Shown: in pieces, positions 53,508 to 62,176 of the stretch
Layout of the letters: each line of letters starts with the position of its first letter
Position numbering within the stretch: the first letter of the stretch is position 1
Origin: Salmonella enterica subsp. houtenae serovar Houten
GTDB taxonomy: Bacteria > Pseudomonadota > Gammaproteobacteria > Enterobacterales > Enterobacteriaceae
DNA: 64,000 bases
Assembly (NCBI GenBank): GCA_900478215.1
Contig: LS483478.1
Coordinates: forward strand, 3,844,001 to 3,908,000
Reading direction: 5' to 3'
Notes under the pieces: generated by a model
The model's database searches: none
The model's input: only the letters and a program-made list of their open reading frames with translations
Told to the model about the DNA's origin: nothing
Made by a program: the position numbers and the translations under genes

Positions 53508-53587
53508 TTTTTCGCAAGACGCCCGTGGTGCAACACGAGCGTCTCGCTAATCACAATCACTATTTCAGGAGAATAGCCATCATGACT
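53508..53587 (-). ncRNA. symR: SymR antisense RNA
   Basis: Minus strand, about 80 bases. The 5' end is predicted at 53587 (AGTCATGATGG...), overlapping the symE ribosome site and start. A -10 TAGAAT lies at 53595-53600 on the minus strand inside symE. The RNA ends after a strong hairpin (AGACGC-CGTG/CACG-GCGTCT, 53517-53544). Location, start and 3' hairpin match the SymR RNA described in E. coli, which blocks symE translation. Exact ends are inferred. Confidence 0.75.
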
Positions 53588-53929
53588 ACCCCGCATTCTA
53601 TTGCAGAATTCACCGATCCAGAAGTCTCCCCGGCAAATAACCGTCACCTTACCGTGAGTTATGCGAGCCGCTACCCGGATTACAGCCGTATTCCCGCGCT
53701 CACCCTGAAAGGCCAGTGGCTGGAAGCCGTCGGTTTTACCACCGGTACAGAAGTCGACGTAAAGGTGATGAACGGCTGCATCGTGCTCACAGCACAGCAG
53801 CCGCAACCTGAAGAAAGCGAGTTGATGCAGTCACTGCGTCAGGTTTGCAAACTGTCGGCGCGTAAACAGAAGCAGGTGCAGGCATTTATCAGCGTGATTG
53901 CCGACAAGTCCTGTAAGCAGGAAGCCTGA
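53582..53929 (+). CDS. symE: SymE, SOS-induced toxin-like nucleoid/RNA protein
   Basis: 115 residues from ATG 53582 (MTTPHSIAEFTDPEVSPANN). The frame stays open 30 codons upstream, but the ribosome site CAGGAG and the SymR overlap fit this start. The central LTVSYASRYPDYSRIPALTL and VGFTTGTEVDVKVM resemble AbrB-type (SpoVT/MazE) folds. In E. coli SymE is a LexA-controlled protein that condenses the nucleoid or cleaves RNA when overproduced. Next to the restriction genes in enterics. Confidence 0.93.
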   Translation: MTTPHSIAEFTDPEVSPANNRHLTVSYASRYPDYSRIPALTLKGQWLEAVGFTTGTEVDVKVMNGCIVLTAQQPQPEESELMQSLRQVCKLSARKQKQVQAFISVIADKSCKQEA

Positions 53930-53936
53930 GCCCCGC

Positions 53937-53964
53937 AGCCCGGCAGCCTTTCCGCTGTCGGGCT
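53937..53964 (+). terminator. Hairpin after symE
   Basis: AGCCCGGCAGC/GCTGTCGGGCT stem with a short loop, 8 bases past the symE stop. No strong U-run follows (TGCAAC), so it may not be a complete terminator. Confidence 0.5.
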
Positions 53965-54017
53965 TGCAACATCCCCATAGCAGAAAGCCCGATTCCCGCT
54001 TTACTCGCGCTTATCTG

Positions 54018-54182
54018 TTATTTCACACCCTTCCTGTCCAACCCGATATCCCTTAACTGTTGGTCGCTCATTCTCCGCAATGCCTGGCGGGCAATCCTTC
54101 TCAGCCACCATCTTCTCAGCCCCCGCCAAAGCTGTGCGAATCCGATAAAAGGTTGTCTGGCGCGGTTCTCGTAAAATTCCAT
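54018..54182 (-). CDS. yjiS: YjiS, small DUF1127 protein
   Basis: 54 residues: MEFYENRARQPFIGFAQLWR, then a basic helix and MSDQQLRDIGLDRKGVK at the end. The MSDxxLxDIGL ending is the DUF1127 signature. Arginine-rich, predicted to be short helices; some DUF1127 proteins act in phosphate or RNA metabolism, but YjiS has no known function. GGAGG precedes the ATG (54182). Small basic protein, easily missed. Confidence 0.88.
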   Translation of the reverse strand: MEFYENRARQPFIGFAQLWRGLRRWWLRRIARQALRRMSDQQLRDIGLDRKGVK

Positions 54183-54344
54183 ACCGGCCTCCGCATAGAA
54201 CAGAAAATGCGGACATCATGAATGTCTGTACAAATAATACCGGGATAAAAAGCACGGTTAATGCAACGTGGATAAATAAGGAGGGCGATTGAGGGTGTTT
54301 TGTTCGCTTATTTCGTTCTGATTTAAGATCCGTGTCCTTCGCTG

Positions 54345-54379
54345 CAAAAAGGCCAGGCCCCTCCCACTTTCAGAGGGGC
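54345..54379 (-). terminator. Terminator after the aldehyde dehydrogenase gene
   Basis: On the minus strand: stem GCCCCTC/GAGGGGC, then CTGGCC and a run TTTTT. It lies 9 bases past the gene's stop. Confidence 0.75.
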
Positions 54380-54387
54380 AACAGGGA

Positions 54388-55758
54388 TTAACGGCGAACC
54401 ACCACCAGCTTCTGGTTCACAAACTCCTTAATCCCCAGATCCGACAGCTCGCGCCCGAAGCCCGAACGCTTAACGCCGCCAAACGGCAGTTCCGCTGCGG
54501 TGTCGGTCAGCCAGTTGATATACACCATCCCGGTTTCAATCCGCGAAGCCATGCGTTTCGCGCGTTCGATATCCTGACTAAACACCGCGCCGCCCAGGCC
54601 GTAGTGGGAATCGTTGGCGAGTTTTACCGCCTCGTCATCGTCTTTCACCACATACATCTGCGCCACCGGGCCGAAGAACTCGTCGAAGTACGCCGGGTTG
54701 TCACGGGTAATGTGGGTCAGAATGGTCGGCTCAAAGAAGTTGCCTTTGCTTTCCAGCGGCTTGCCGCCAACGTGCAGTGTCGCGCCATTTTTCACCGCTT
54801 CCTCGACCTGTCTGGTCAGTGTTTCCAGCGCCTCTTTTGACGATAACGGCCCCAGTTCGGTAGAAGCGTCCATCTGATCCCCCACCTTCACCTTGCTGAA
54901 CGCCTCGGTGAACTGGCTGAGGAATTGGTCAGCGATTTTCTCATGCAGGATAAAGCGCTTCGCCGCCGTACAGACCTGCCCGGCATTAGTGAGCCGTGCC
55001 TGCACGCCAATTTTCACCGCTTTCTCAAGATCGGCATCGTCCAGCACGACGAACACATCGTTCCCGCCCAGTTCCAGCGTCGATTTTTTAATGTGCTTCG
55101 CCGCCTGTGCCGCCACAGCGCTCCCCGCTTTCTCAGACCCGGTTAACGCCGCGCCCTGCACGCGTGGGTCAGCGATGATGTTGGCGACCTGATCGGAGGA
55201 GACAAACAGGTTGGTCCACGCGCCTTCAGGCGCCCCGGCCTCACGCACCAGATGGGCAAACGTCTCGGCACAGTGCGGAACGATACTGGCATGTTTCGCC
55301 AGCACCGGGTTACCGGCGGCCAGGTTCGGCGCCAGTACACGCATTAGCTGGTAGTACGGGAAGTTCCACGGCTCAACGGCCATGATGACGCCAATCGGAT
55401 GATGTTCTACCCATGCCTCGCCAAACTCGGTTTTATAAGGCACCGGGGCAAGAAACTGCTTCGCGTTATCCGCATAATAACGAGCAATCTGTGCGCACAG
55501 TTTGACTTCGCCACGGCTCTGCTCAATGAGCTTCCCCATCTCCTGACTGGCGATTTTTGCCAGTTCTTCGACACGGCTGTCGATCAAGTCAGCCAGCTTA
55601 TGCAGTACCGGCAGACGCTGGTCAATCTTACCTTTTGACCAGTCGGAGTGGTAGAGCGCGTCAGCTTTTTGCAGCGCGGCTTCAATATCCGCGTCAGTAT
55701 GCGGGGGGTATTCTTTAATGAGCTGATTATTGGCAGGATTCACTGTCTGGTAAGCCAT
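54388..55758 (-). CDS. sad: Succinate-semialdehyde dehydrogenase family (Sad/YneI-like)
   Basis: 456 residues from ATG 55758 (MAYQTVNPANNQLIKEYPPH) after AAGGAGACATG; the open frame continues 39 codons without a site. An ALDH: VEPWNFPYYQLMRVLAPNLAAG (~131-152), catalytic Glu in LELGGNDVFVVLDD (~228-241) and the nucleophile Cys in NAGQVCTAAKRF (~259-270). It oxidises succinate semialdehyde or a related aldehyde with NAD(P)+. The closest relative by motif is Sad of E. coli, so the exact substrate is inferred. Confidence 0.85.
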   Translation of the reverse strand: MAYQTVNPANNQLIKEYPPHTDADIEAALQKADALYHSDWSKGKIDQRLPVLHKLADLIDSRVEELAKIASQEMGKLIEQSRGEVKLCAQIARYYADNAKQFLAPVPYKTEFGEAWVEHHPIGVIMAVEPWNFPYYQLMRVLAPNLAAGNPVLAKHASIVPHCAETFAHLVREAGAPEGAWTNLFVSSDQVANIIADPRVQGAALTGSEKAGSAVAAQAAKHIKKSTLELGGNDVFVVLDDADLEKAVKIGVQARLTNAGQVCTAAKRFILHEKIADQFLSQFTEAFSKVKVGDQMDASTELGPLSSKEALETLTRQVEEAVKNGATLHVGGKPLESKGNFFEPTILTHITRDNPAYFDEFFGPVAQMYVVKDDDEAVKLANDSHYGLGGAVFSQDIERAKRMASRIETGMVYINWLTDTAAELPFGGVKRSGFGRELSDLGIKEFVNQKLVVVRR

Positions 55759-56228
55759 ATCACATGTCTCCTTGTTATCGTCATTAAGGCAGCCGTAAAT
55801 GCCGCTCAGAACAATAAGGGTAGTAGAGATGGCTGAAGGTAACGGTAAAGTTTGGTATATAACCGGATGCGACAAGCGAAAATTTCCGTCTTATACTGTC
55901 TCCGATACGCCAGAACGTGCTGATTAATAATTGGCATTCATTCACGTTACCGCTTCTGTTAGCGTAAAAAATATTTATCTCTATATCGCTAAATATTTAC
56001 GTCTTAATTTCTGTATTATCTGCAACCAGCGTTTACCACAACAAATAAACTATACTGCCAGTGAGTGCAGGCTCCTTCAACGGTCATCTAGATGGCGTGT
56101 AAACGAGTTTCATTTTTCCCCCGCTGATGAGTTGACTCATCCATTATCTGTCGCTATAAGCATGATTAATCCTATTAAAAAAACAAAGTCAACTTTATTT
56201 TGAGTTTAATGCCCACAGGAGCCATAAT
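55759..56228. other. 470-base gap between sad and the EamA gene
   Basis: AT-rich in its second half. A 90-codon frame (55931-56203) lacks a ribosome site and family resemblance and is not called. It must hold the divergent promoters of sad and the transporter. No clear operator was found. Confidence 0.6.
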
Positions 56229-57137
56229 ATGAACTCTAATAAGTTGCATGGGATTATTTTCGCCCTTATTGCTGCAATATGTAATAGTTCAATAGGTATA
56301 TTTAGCGTTAAGTTATTTCAGGCTGGGCTTACAGCCAATGAAATCGCTTTTTATAAATGTCTGGTCGGTTTTTTGATTATCGGTTTAACCCTGGCGATCG
56401 CCAGACGATGGAAGACGGCTTTTTATTTTATAAAAACCCGGTGGAGAGCCGGGTTGGTATGCGCATTTTTTGGTTTTTTCATCCCCTATCACTTTGAAAC
56501 CGAAGCCTATATAAATGATAACGTCTCTAGTGTGGTTTTTGTGCTTTTCGGGAGCTCTACTGTTTTTCTTTTTATTTTATCGGCGCTGGTAGAAAAACGA
56601 TTTTTTAGTGTACAGGAAATTATGGCTACCTGCCTCTCGCTTTTCGGGTTGTACCTGATTTTTTCTCAAGGCCAGGGCATCCGTATTGGGCTTAGTAAAG
56701 GATTATTTTTTGCCTGTATCGCCGGGATAGGTTATGGCACATTTTTGTTTTTAACAAAAAGATTAAATTTTGGTGCAGGGCTGTCGCGGATATTTTCACT
56801 ACTCTTTTTTGGCAGTCTTTATTTATCGCTTCCCTTTGCGTCAACAATCCACCCCGTGGAATTGGGGATAAATGATTTTTTATTTATTATTTGCCTTACC
56901 GTATTACCGACGATAGGCGGATTCTGGTTTACAACAAAAGCACTTACGATGGTAAGCAGCCAGTCTGTGCAGTTGGTGGAGCTATCAGAACCGATGTTTG
57001 CGGTTATTTTTAGCCGTCTGTTTTTGGGGCAATACACCACCGATTTACAGTACCTCGGCGGGTGTCTGATATTTTTCGCCATTCTGTTTTATGAGTGTCC
57101 TTTTACAACAAGGCTGTCCCGGAAAAAGAGTCATTAA
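56229..57137 (+). CDS. EamA-type (DMT) membrane transporter
   Basis: 302 residues with ten predicted helices and two EamA repeats: ~8-140 (IIFALIAAICNSSIGIFSVKLF) and ~155-290 (GLFFACIAGIGYGTFLFLTKR, ALTMVSSQSVQLVELSEPMFAVIFS). The drug/metabolite superfamily carries amino acids, nucleosides or other small molecules; the substrate is unknown. The gene is AT-rich compared with its neighbours, which suggests a separate origin. It lacks a close E. coli K-12 counterpart in this place. Confidence 0.88.
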   Translation: MNSNKLHGIIFALIAAICNSSIGIFSVKLFQAGLTANEIAFYKCLVGFLIIGLTLAIARRWKTAFYFIKTRWRAGLVCAFFGFFIPYHFETEAYINDNVSSVVFVLFGSSTVFLFILSALVEKRFFSVQEIMATCLSLFGLYLIFSQGQGIRIGLSKGLFFACIAGIGYGTFLFLTKRLNFGAGLSRIFSLLFFGSLYLSLPFASTIHPVELGINDFLFIICLTVLPTIGGFWFTTKALTMVSSQSVQLVELSEPMFAVIFSRLFLGQYTTDLQYLGGCLIFFAILFYECPFTTRLSRKKSH

Positions 57138-57471
57138 CAACAATGCCGCATAGCGATGTCGCAAAATTCGGCCAGCGCACTGAAACACATTTGATTAACA
57201 TCAAAATTTAATTACACTTAGTGTGTATATTTTCCGTGCAACGTAAATGTCCCGAGGTGTGATGTGCTGATTGTTATCTGTAATCGCCACACGTTCTGAC
57301 GAGGTTCAGAACGCGTCTCTTCCTGTCTGTGTTTTCACCGGCAGCGTTTTTGATTACATGAAATTCAGTACATCCGCAGCCGCTGTTTCCATCGCCTGCC
57401 TGACGTCACGATGACGGTATTGAGTTTCGCTGTTCCCATCATGGGGTTCTCCGACATGGAGCGCACTTTTT
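57138..57471. other. 334-base leader region before mdtM
   Basis: It contains a perfect 8-bp hairpin CGTTCTGA/TCAGAACG (57292-57313). A possible 18-codon leader ORF follows (57358-57414, MKFSTSAAAVSIACLTSR), whose stop overlaps another ATG (ATGA) at 57411 and which ends 57 bases before mdtM. Neither has a clear ribosome site. The leader might couple to mdtM expression. Confidence 0.45.
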
Positions 57472-58713
57472 ATGCAACGGATTCTTCAGTTTTTCTCACA
57501 ACGCGCCACAACGTTATTTTTCCCGATAGCGCTGATTTTGTACGATTTTGCCGCCTATCTGACGACGGATCTGATTCAGCCAGGCATCATTAACGTCGTG
57601 CGCGATTTTAATGCTGACGTCAGTCTTGCGCCGGCCTCGGTCAGTCTCTATCTGGCAGGCGGAATGGCGTTACAATGGCTTCTGGGGCCGCTATCCGACA
57701 GGATTGGTCGCCGGCCAGTGCTGATTGCAGGCGCGTTAATTTTTACTCTCGCCTGCGCGGCAACGCTGTTGACGACCTCAATGACGCAGTTTCTGGTTGC
57801 CCGTTTTGTACAGGGCACCAGCATTTGCTTTATCGCAACGGTCGGCTACGTCACGGTACAGGAGGCCTTCGGTCAAACCAAAGCCATTAAGCTGATGGCG
57901 ATTATTACCTCCATTGTGCTGGTCGCTCCGGTTATCGGCCCACTCTCCGGCGCCGCGCTGATGCACTTCGTTCACTGGAAGGTGCTGTTCGGTATTATTG
58001 CGGTGATGGGACTGCTGGCGTTGTGCGGCCTGCTGCTGGCGATGCCGGAAACGGTTCAACGCGGCGCGATGCCGTTCAGCGCGGTGAGCGTACTGCGCGA
58101 TTTTCGTCATGTGTTTCGCAACCCGCTTTTTCTCACCGGGGCGGCGACGCTGTCGTTGAGCTACATCCCGATGATGAGCTGGGTGGCGGTGTCGCCAGTG
58201 ATCCTGATCGATGCCGGCGGGATGAGCACTTCGCAATTCGCCTGGGCGCAGGTGCCCGTATTCGGCGCGGTGATCGTGGCCAATATGATCGTCGTGCGTC
58301 TGGTGAAAGATCCGACCCGCCCGCGTTTTATCTGGCGCGCCGTGCCAATCCAGTTAAGCGGGCTGGCGACATTACTCCTCGGCAATTTACTTCTGCCGCA
58401 CGTCTGGCTTTGGTCTGTGCTGGGCACCAGTCTGTACGCGTTCGGCATTGGGATGATTTTCCCGACGCTGTTCCGCTTCACGCTTTTCTCCAACAACTTG
58501 CCAAAAGGTACGGTTTCGGCCTCGCTGAACATGGTGATTCTGACGGTAATGGCGGTGTCGGTCGAAGTTGGTCGCTGGCTGTGGTTTCACGGCGGGAGAC
58601 TACCGTTTCACCTGTTGGCAGTGGTGGCCGGGGTGATTGCGGTCTTCACCCTGGCGACATTATTACAGCGCGTGCGTCAGCATGAGACGGCAGAACTGGC
58701 CGCTGAGAAGTAA
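57472..58713 (+). CDS. mdtM: MdtM, multidrug/H+ antiporter
   Basis: 413 residues, MFS with 12 helices. The DHA1 family motifs: DFAAYLTTDLIQPG (helix 1, with the D in the membrane), GPLSDRIGRRPVL (motif A, ~78-90) and APVIGPLSGAAL (motif C-like, ~150-161). The E. coli protein expels cations such as ethidium and chloramphenicol and works in alkaline tolerance. A hairpin follows the stop. Confidence 0.95.
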   Translation: MQRILQFFSQRATTLFFPIALILYDFAAYLTTDLIQPGIINVVRDFNADVSLAPASVSLYLAGGMALQWLLGPLSDRIGRRPVLIAGALIFTLACAATLLTTSMTQFLVARFVQGTSICFIATVGYVTVQEAFGQTKAIKLMAIITSIVLVAPVIGPLSGAALMHFVHWKVLFGIIAVMGLLALCGLLLAMPETVQRGAMPFSAVSVLRDFRHVFRNPLFLTGAATLSLSYIPMMSWVAVSPVILIDAGGMSTSQFAWAQVPVFGAVIVANMIVVRLVKDPTRPRFIWRAVPIQLSGLATLLLGNLLLPHVWLWSVLGTSLYAFGIGMIFPTLFRFTLFSNNLPKGTVSASLNMVILTVMAVSVEVGRWLWFHGGRLPFHLLAVVAGVIAVFTLATLLQRVRQHETAELAAEK

Positions 58714-58720
58714 ATACTCT

Positions 58721-58742
58721 GCCGGATAGATGCTTATCCGGC
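58721..58742. terminator. REP-like hairpin after mdtM
   Basis: GCCGGATA/TATCCGGC perfect 8-bp stem, 7 bases past the mdtM stop. It has REP-like sequence and probably ends the transcript. Confidence 0.65.
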
Positions 58743-58799
58743 ACAGGATAATCTGATGTTTTTTGCACGTTCCTGCCGTCTGGCTCTATCCTTAACCCT

Positions 58800-60071
58800 A
58801 TGAATAAAATCGCCGAACTCAAACGCGCTAAACGCCTGGCGCTCTCACTGTTGCTGATAGCCGCCGCAACGTTTGTCACCACGCTTTTCCTGCCGCCCAG
58901 TTTTTGGGTGCTGGGCGTAAAAGCCATTGCCGAGGCGGCGATGGTTGGCGCGCTGGCGGACTGGTTTGCCGTGGTGGCGCTGTTTCGCCGCATTCCCATT
59001 CCGTTTATTTCACGACATACGGCGATTATTCCCCGTAACAAAGACCGAATCGGCGAAAATCTCGGGCAATTTGTGCAGGAGAAATTCCTTGATACGCAGT
59101 CGCTGATCGCGCTGATCCGCCGCCATGAACCCGCGCTGCTTATCGGAAACTGGTTCAGCCAGGCGGACAATGCCAGCCGGGTCGGGCAGCATCTGCTGCA
59201 AATTATGAGCGGCTTTCTGGAACTGACCGATGACGCCCGTATTCAGCGGCTGCTCAAACGAGCGGTACATAAGGCGATTGATAAAGTGGATCTTTCCGGC
59301 ACCAGCGCCCTGATGCTGGAAAGCATGACCAAAAACGATCGCCACCAGGTGTTGCTCGATACGCTGATCGCCCAGCTTATCGCCCTGTTACAGCGTGACA
59401 GTTCCCGGACATTTATCGCCAGACAGATCGTACGCTGGCTGGAAACCGAACATCCGTTAAAAGCGAAGATCCTGCCGACCGAATGGCTGGGGGAACACAG
59501 CGCTGAACTGGTCTCCGACGCGGTAAATTCTCTGCTGGATGATATCAGTCACGACCGCGCGCATCAGATTCGTCATGCCTTCGATCGCGCGACGTATAAG
59601 CTGATCGATAAACTTAAACATGATCCGGAAATGGCCGCGCGGGCAGAAAACATCAAAAGTTACCTGAAGGAAGATGAGGCGTTTAACCGTTATCTCGGCG
59701 AGATCTGGGCGGATCTGCGCCAGTGGTTAAAAACAGATATCAACGCCGAAGACTCGAAGGTGAAGCAGCGCATCGCTCATGCCGGACAATGGTTTGGCGA
59801 GGCGCTGATCGCCGACGACGCATTACGCGCCTCGCTTAACGGTCATCTGGAACAGGCCGCGCACCGGGTCGCGCCGGAATTCGCCGCCTTCCTGACGCGC
59901 CACATCAGCGATACCGTAAAAGGCTGGGATGCGCGCGATATGTCGCAGCAGATTGAGCTTAATATCGGTAAAGATTTGCAGTTCATCCGCGTGAACGGCA
60001 CGCTGGTCGGCGGCGCTATCGGTCTGGTGTTATATTTACTGTCGCAAATACCCGCACTGCTCAGTATTTAA
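58800..60071 (+). CDS. yjiN: YjiN, DUF445 membrane protein
   Basis: 423 residues. Helices near the N-terminus (~14-32 LALSLLLIAAATFVTTLFL and ~37-62 WVLGVKAIAEAAMVGALADW) and at the very C-terminus (~400-420). The long middle is helical and cytoplasmic or periplasmic. The DUF445 family motif AMVGALADWFAVVALFRRIPIPFISRHTAII is seen. The function is unknown. A separate gene after mdtM. Confidence 0.9.
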   Translation: MNKIAELKRAKRLALSLLLIAAATFVTTLFLPPSFWVLGVKAIAEAAMVGALADWFAVVALFRRIPIPFISRHTAIIPRNKDRIGENLGQFVQEKFLDTQSLIALIRRHEPALLIGNWFSQADNASRVGQHLLQIMSGFLELTDDARIQRLLKRAVHKAIDKVDLSGTSALMLESMTKNDRHQVLLDTLIAQLIALLQRDSSRTFIARQIVRWLETEHPLKAKILPTEWLGEHSAELVSDAVNSLLDDISHDRAHQIRHAFDRATYKLIDKLKHDPEMAARAENIKSYLKEDEAFNRYLGEIWADLRQWLKTDINAEDSKVKQRIAHAGQWFGEALIADDALRASLNGHLEQAAHRVAPEFAAFLTRHISDTVKGWDARDMSQQIELNIGKDLQFIRVNGTLVGGAIGLVLYLLSQIPALLSI

Positions 60072-60125
60072 GAAGGGGAAGGCGCAATTCTCGCTCAGAT
60101 TAACCGCCAAACCCCGCACGCGGGA

Positions 60126-60142
60126 GGCATTAATTTAATGCC
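60126..60142. promoter_or_regulatory. Perfect palindrome between yjiN and yjiJ
   Basis: GGCATTAATTTAATGCC is a 17-base perfect palindrome with a central T, 149 bases before the yjiJ start. It could be an operator for an unidentified regulator; a transcription role is only inferred. Confidence 0.4.
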
Positions 60143-60290
60143 ATGTCCCACCGATGCCCCGCTTCTCAATCCGTTATTCGCCTGCGCTTCACTTTCTTTT
60201 CTTGCAAATTTGAAACATTAATTTTACTTTTTATTATCATTTTCAACAATAATCCGGCATTCCTGCCTTACTTTATCAGAGAGAAAAACC

Positions 60291-61475
60291 ATGGTTCAGG
60301 GTCAGAGCGTTTCACCTCGCCATCCCATTTTTACGGCGCTTTTCGGTATGATGGTGTTGACGCTGGGAATGGGAATTGGCCGCTTTCTGTATACCCCCAT
60401 GCTGCCGGTAATGCTGGCGGAAAAGCAGCTAACGTTTAATGAACTCTCCTGGATTGCCAGCGCCAATTATGCAGGGTACCTGGCGGGAAGCTTACTGTTT
60501 TCCTTTGGCCTTTTTCATCTCCCCTCTCGTCTACGCCCCATGCTGCTGGCTTCAGCAACCGCCACCGGTATACTTATTCTGGCCATGGCGCTATTTACCC
60601 AACCCGTAATCGTCATGTTGGTGCGCTTCCTGGCAGGCGTCGCGAGCGCGGGAATGATGATTTTTGGATCAATGATTGTGTTGCATCATACCCGCCATCC
60701 GTTTGTTATCGCCGCGCTCTTTTCCGGCGTCGGGGCCGGGATTGCACTGGGCAACGAATATGTCATTGGCGGTTTACGTTATGCGCTTTCGGCCCATTCG
60801 CTATGGTTGGGGGCCGGGGCGCTCGCCGGTATATTGCTGTTAATCGTGGCAATGTTGATTCCCCCCCGCGCTCAAGCGCTGCCGCCCGCGCCCTTAGCAA
60901 AAATCGAAAATCAGCCGATACCCTGGTGGCAACTGGCGCTGCTGTACGGTTTCGCCGGATTCGGCTACATCATTGTCGCCACCTATTTGCCGCTGATGGC
61001 GAAAAGTGCAGGTTCTCCACTGCTCACGGCGCACCTTTGGTCACTGGTCGGCCTGGCGATCATTCCCGGCTGCTTCGGCTGGCTGTGGGCGGCAAAACAT
61101 TGGGGCGTCCTGCCATGCCTGACCGCGAATCTGTTGATCCAGAGCGCCTGCGTGCTGCTGTCTCTCGCCAGCGACTCGTTGTTGCTGTTAATACTGAGCA
61201 GTATTGGTTTTGGCGCCACGTTTATGGGTACAACCTCGCTGGTGATGCCGCTTGCCCGACAGCTCAGCGCGCCGGGTAATATTAATTTGTTAGGCCTGGT
61301 TACGCTAACGTATGGTATTGGGCAAATTCTCGGTCCACTAGCCGCCAGTCTGTCAGGCAATGGCGCGTCGGCAATTATCAACGCCACGCTTTGCGGCGCC
61401 GCGGCGCTCTTTTTTGCCGCGCTGATCAGCGCCGCGCAGCAGATAAAACAAAAACGGAATTTAATACGTGAATAA
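60291..61475 (+). CDS. yjiJ: YjiJ, YbfB/YjiJ-family MFS transporter
   Basis: 394 residues, 12 helices. The YbfB/YjiJ signature is at the start: GMGIGRFLYTPMLPVML (~27-43), followed by SWIASANYAGYLAG. Charged residues in RFLYTP and the GNEYVIGG loop are typical. The substrate is unknown. GAGAGAAAAACC precedes the ATG. It has its own transcript by position. Confidence 0.9.
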   Translation: MVQGQSVSPRHPIFTALFGMMVLTLGMGIGRFLYTPMLPVMLAEKQLTFNELSWIASANYAGYLAGSLLFSFGLFHLPSRLRPMLLASATATGILILAMALFTQPVIVMLVRFLAGVASAGMMIFGSMIVLHHTRHPFVIAALFSGVGAGIALGNEYVIGGLRYALSAHSLWLGAGALAGILLLIVAMLIPPRAQALPPAPLAKIENQPIPWWQLALLYGFAGFGYIIVATYLPLMAKSAGSPLLTAHLWSLVGLAIIPGCFGWLWAAKHWGVLPCLTANLLIQSACVLLSLASDSLLLLILSSIGFGATFMGTTSLVMPLARQLSAPGNINLLGLVTLTYGIGQILGPLAASLSGNGASAIINATLCGAAALFFAALISAAQQIKQKRNLIRE

Positions 61476-62176
61476 GCGGTTTAGTAAACTGCCGCCAGTC
61501 GCATAGGGGCTATATCTTTAACATTATTCGCCGCGCGATACGCCACTGTTTTTAATAAAAAATCCTCAACCCGTTATTTCATGTAAAAGATGACACCATT
61601 ATTATTTTATAGTTTTTGGCGTTATCAACCTGAAGCTATTTTATATATCCCATTCTGATCATACTCGCTCTCTCTTAAATCATCACCGTCATCAATAAAT
61701 CACATCATGAAATTAATTCAATTGTTAGCTTTTTTATTACCTGCCTGTACAATTTTTGGACGCAAACTGACAAATTAGCGGCCACTGGCTGGCTGTAACA
61801 ATACGGCGTCAGGGGTAAAAAATTATAGTAAAAAGGTAAAATTGCGATTAAAAAAAGCCAATTTTTTAGCAACGATAATTAAGTGGCTCAAAATTGACTA
61901 GCGTCAATTTTATTCCCCTTTTTCCTGTCCCTCCAGGCCTGCTCTGCATCAACGTCTGTTTCTTCCGCTTTTTATCTCGCGTTATACCCTCTACGGCTCC
62001 CCAGCGTCTACGGCAGAGACGAGGACGGTGATTTTCTGTGCTGTTATGCAAGAAACGCATAGCACGATACATACTTGCATTTTGCCCTTACCCTCATGGC
62101 TGATAAGGTCTTTTTGTTTCAGGCTTTTGGCCTGTGGCTACAACCAACACATCATCAAAAAAATTCGGGGATCGTT
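61476..62176. other. 701-base gap between yjiJ and yjiH
   Basis: The gap is AT-rich from ~61540 to 61880. No gene is supported; a 68-codon minus-strand frame (61866-62072) lacks a ribosome site. It should hold the promoter of the yjiH-yjiG-iadA operon. No clear operator or RNA gene was recognised. Confidence 0.6.

Noticed and set aside
55931..56203. 90-codon plus-strand frame upstream of the EamA gene
   Set aside because: No ribosome site and no family resemblance. It runs up to the leader of the next gene and looks like chance.
61866..62072. 68-codon minus-strand frame before yjiH
   Set aside because: Arg/Lys-rich with no ribosome site or domain, lying in an intergenic region without other coding signs.
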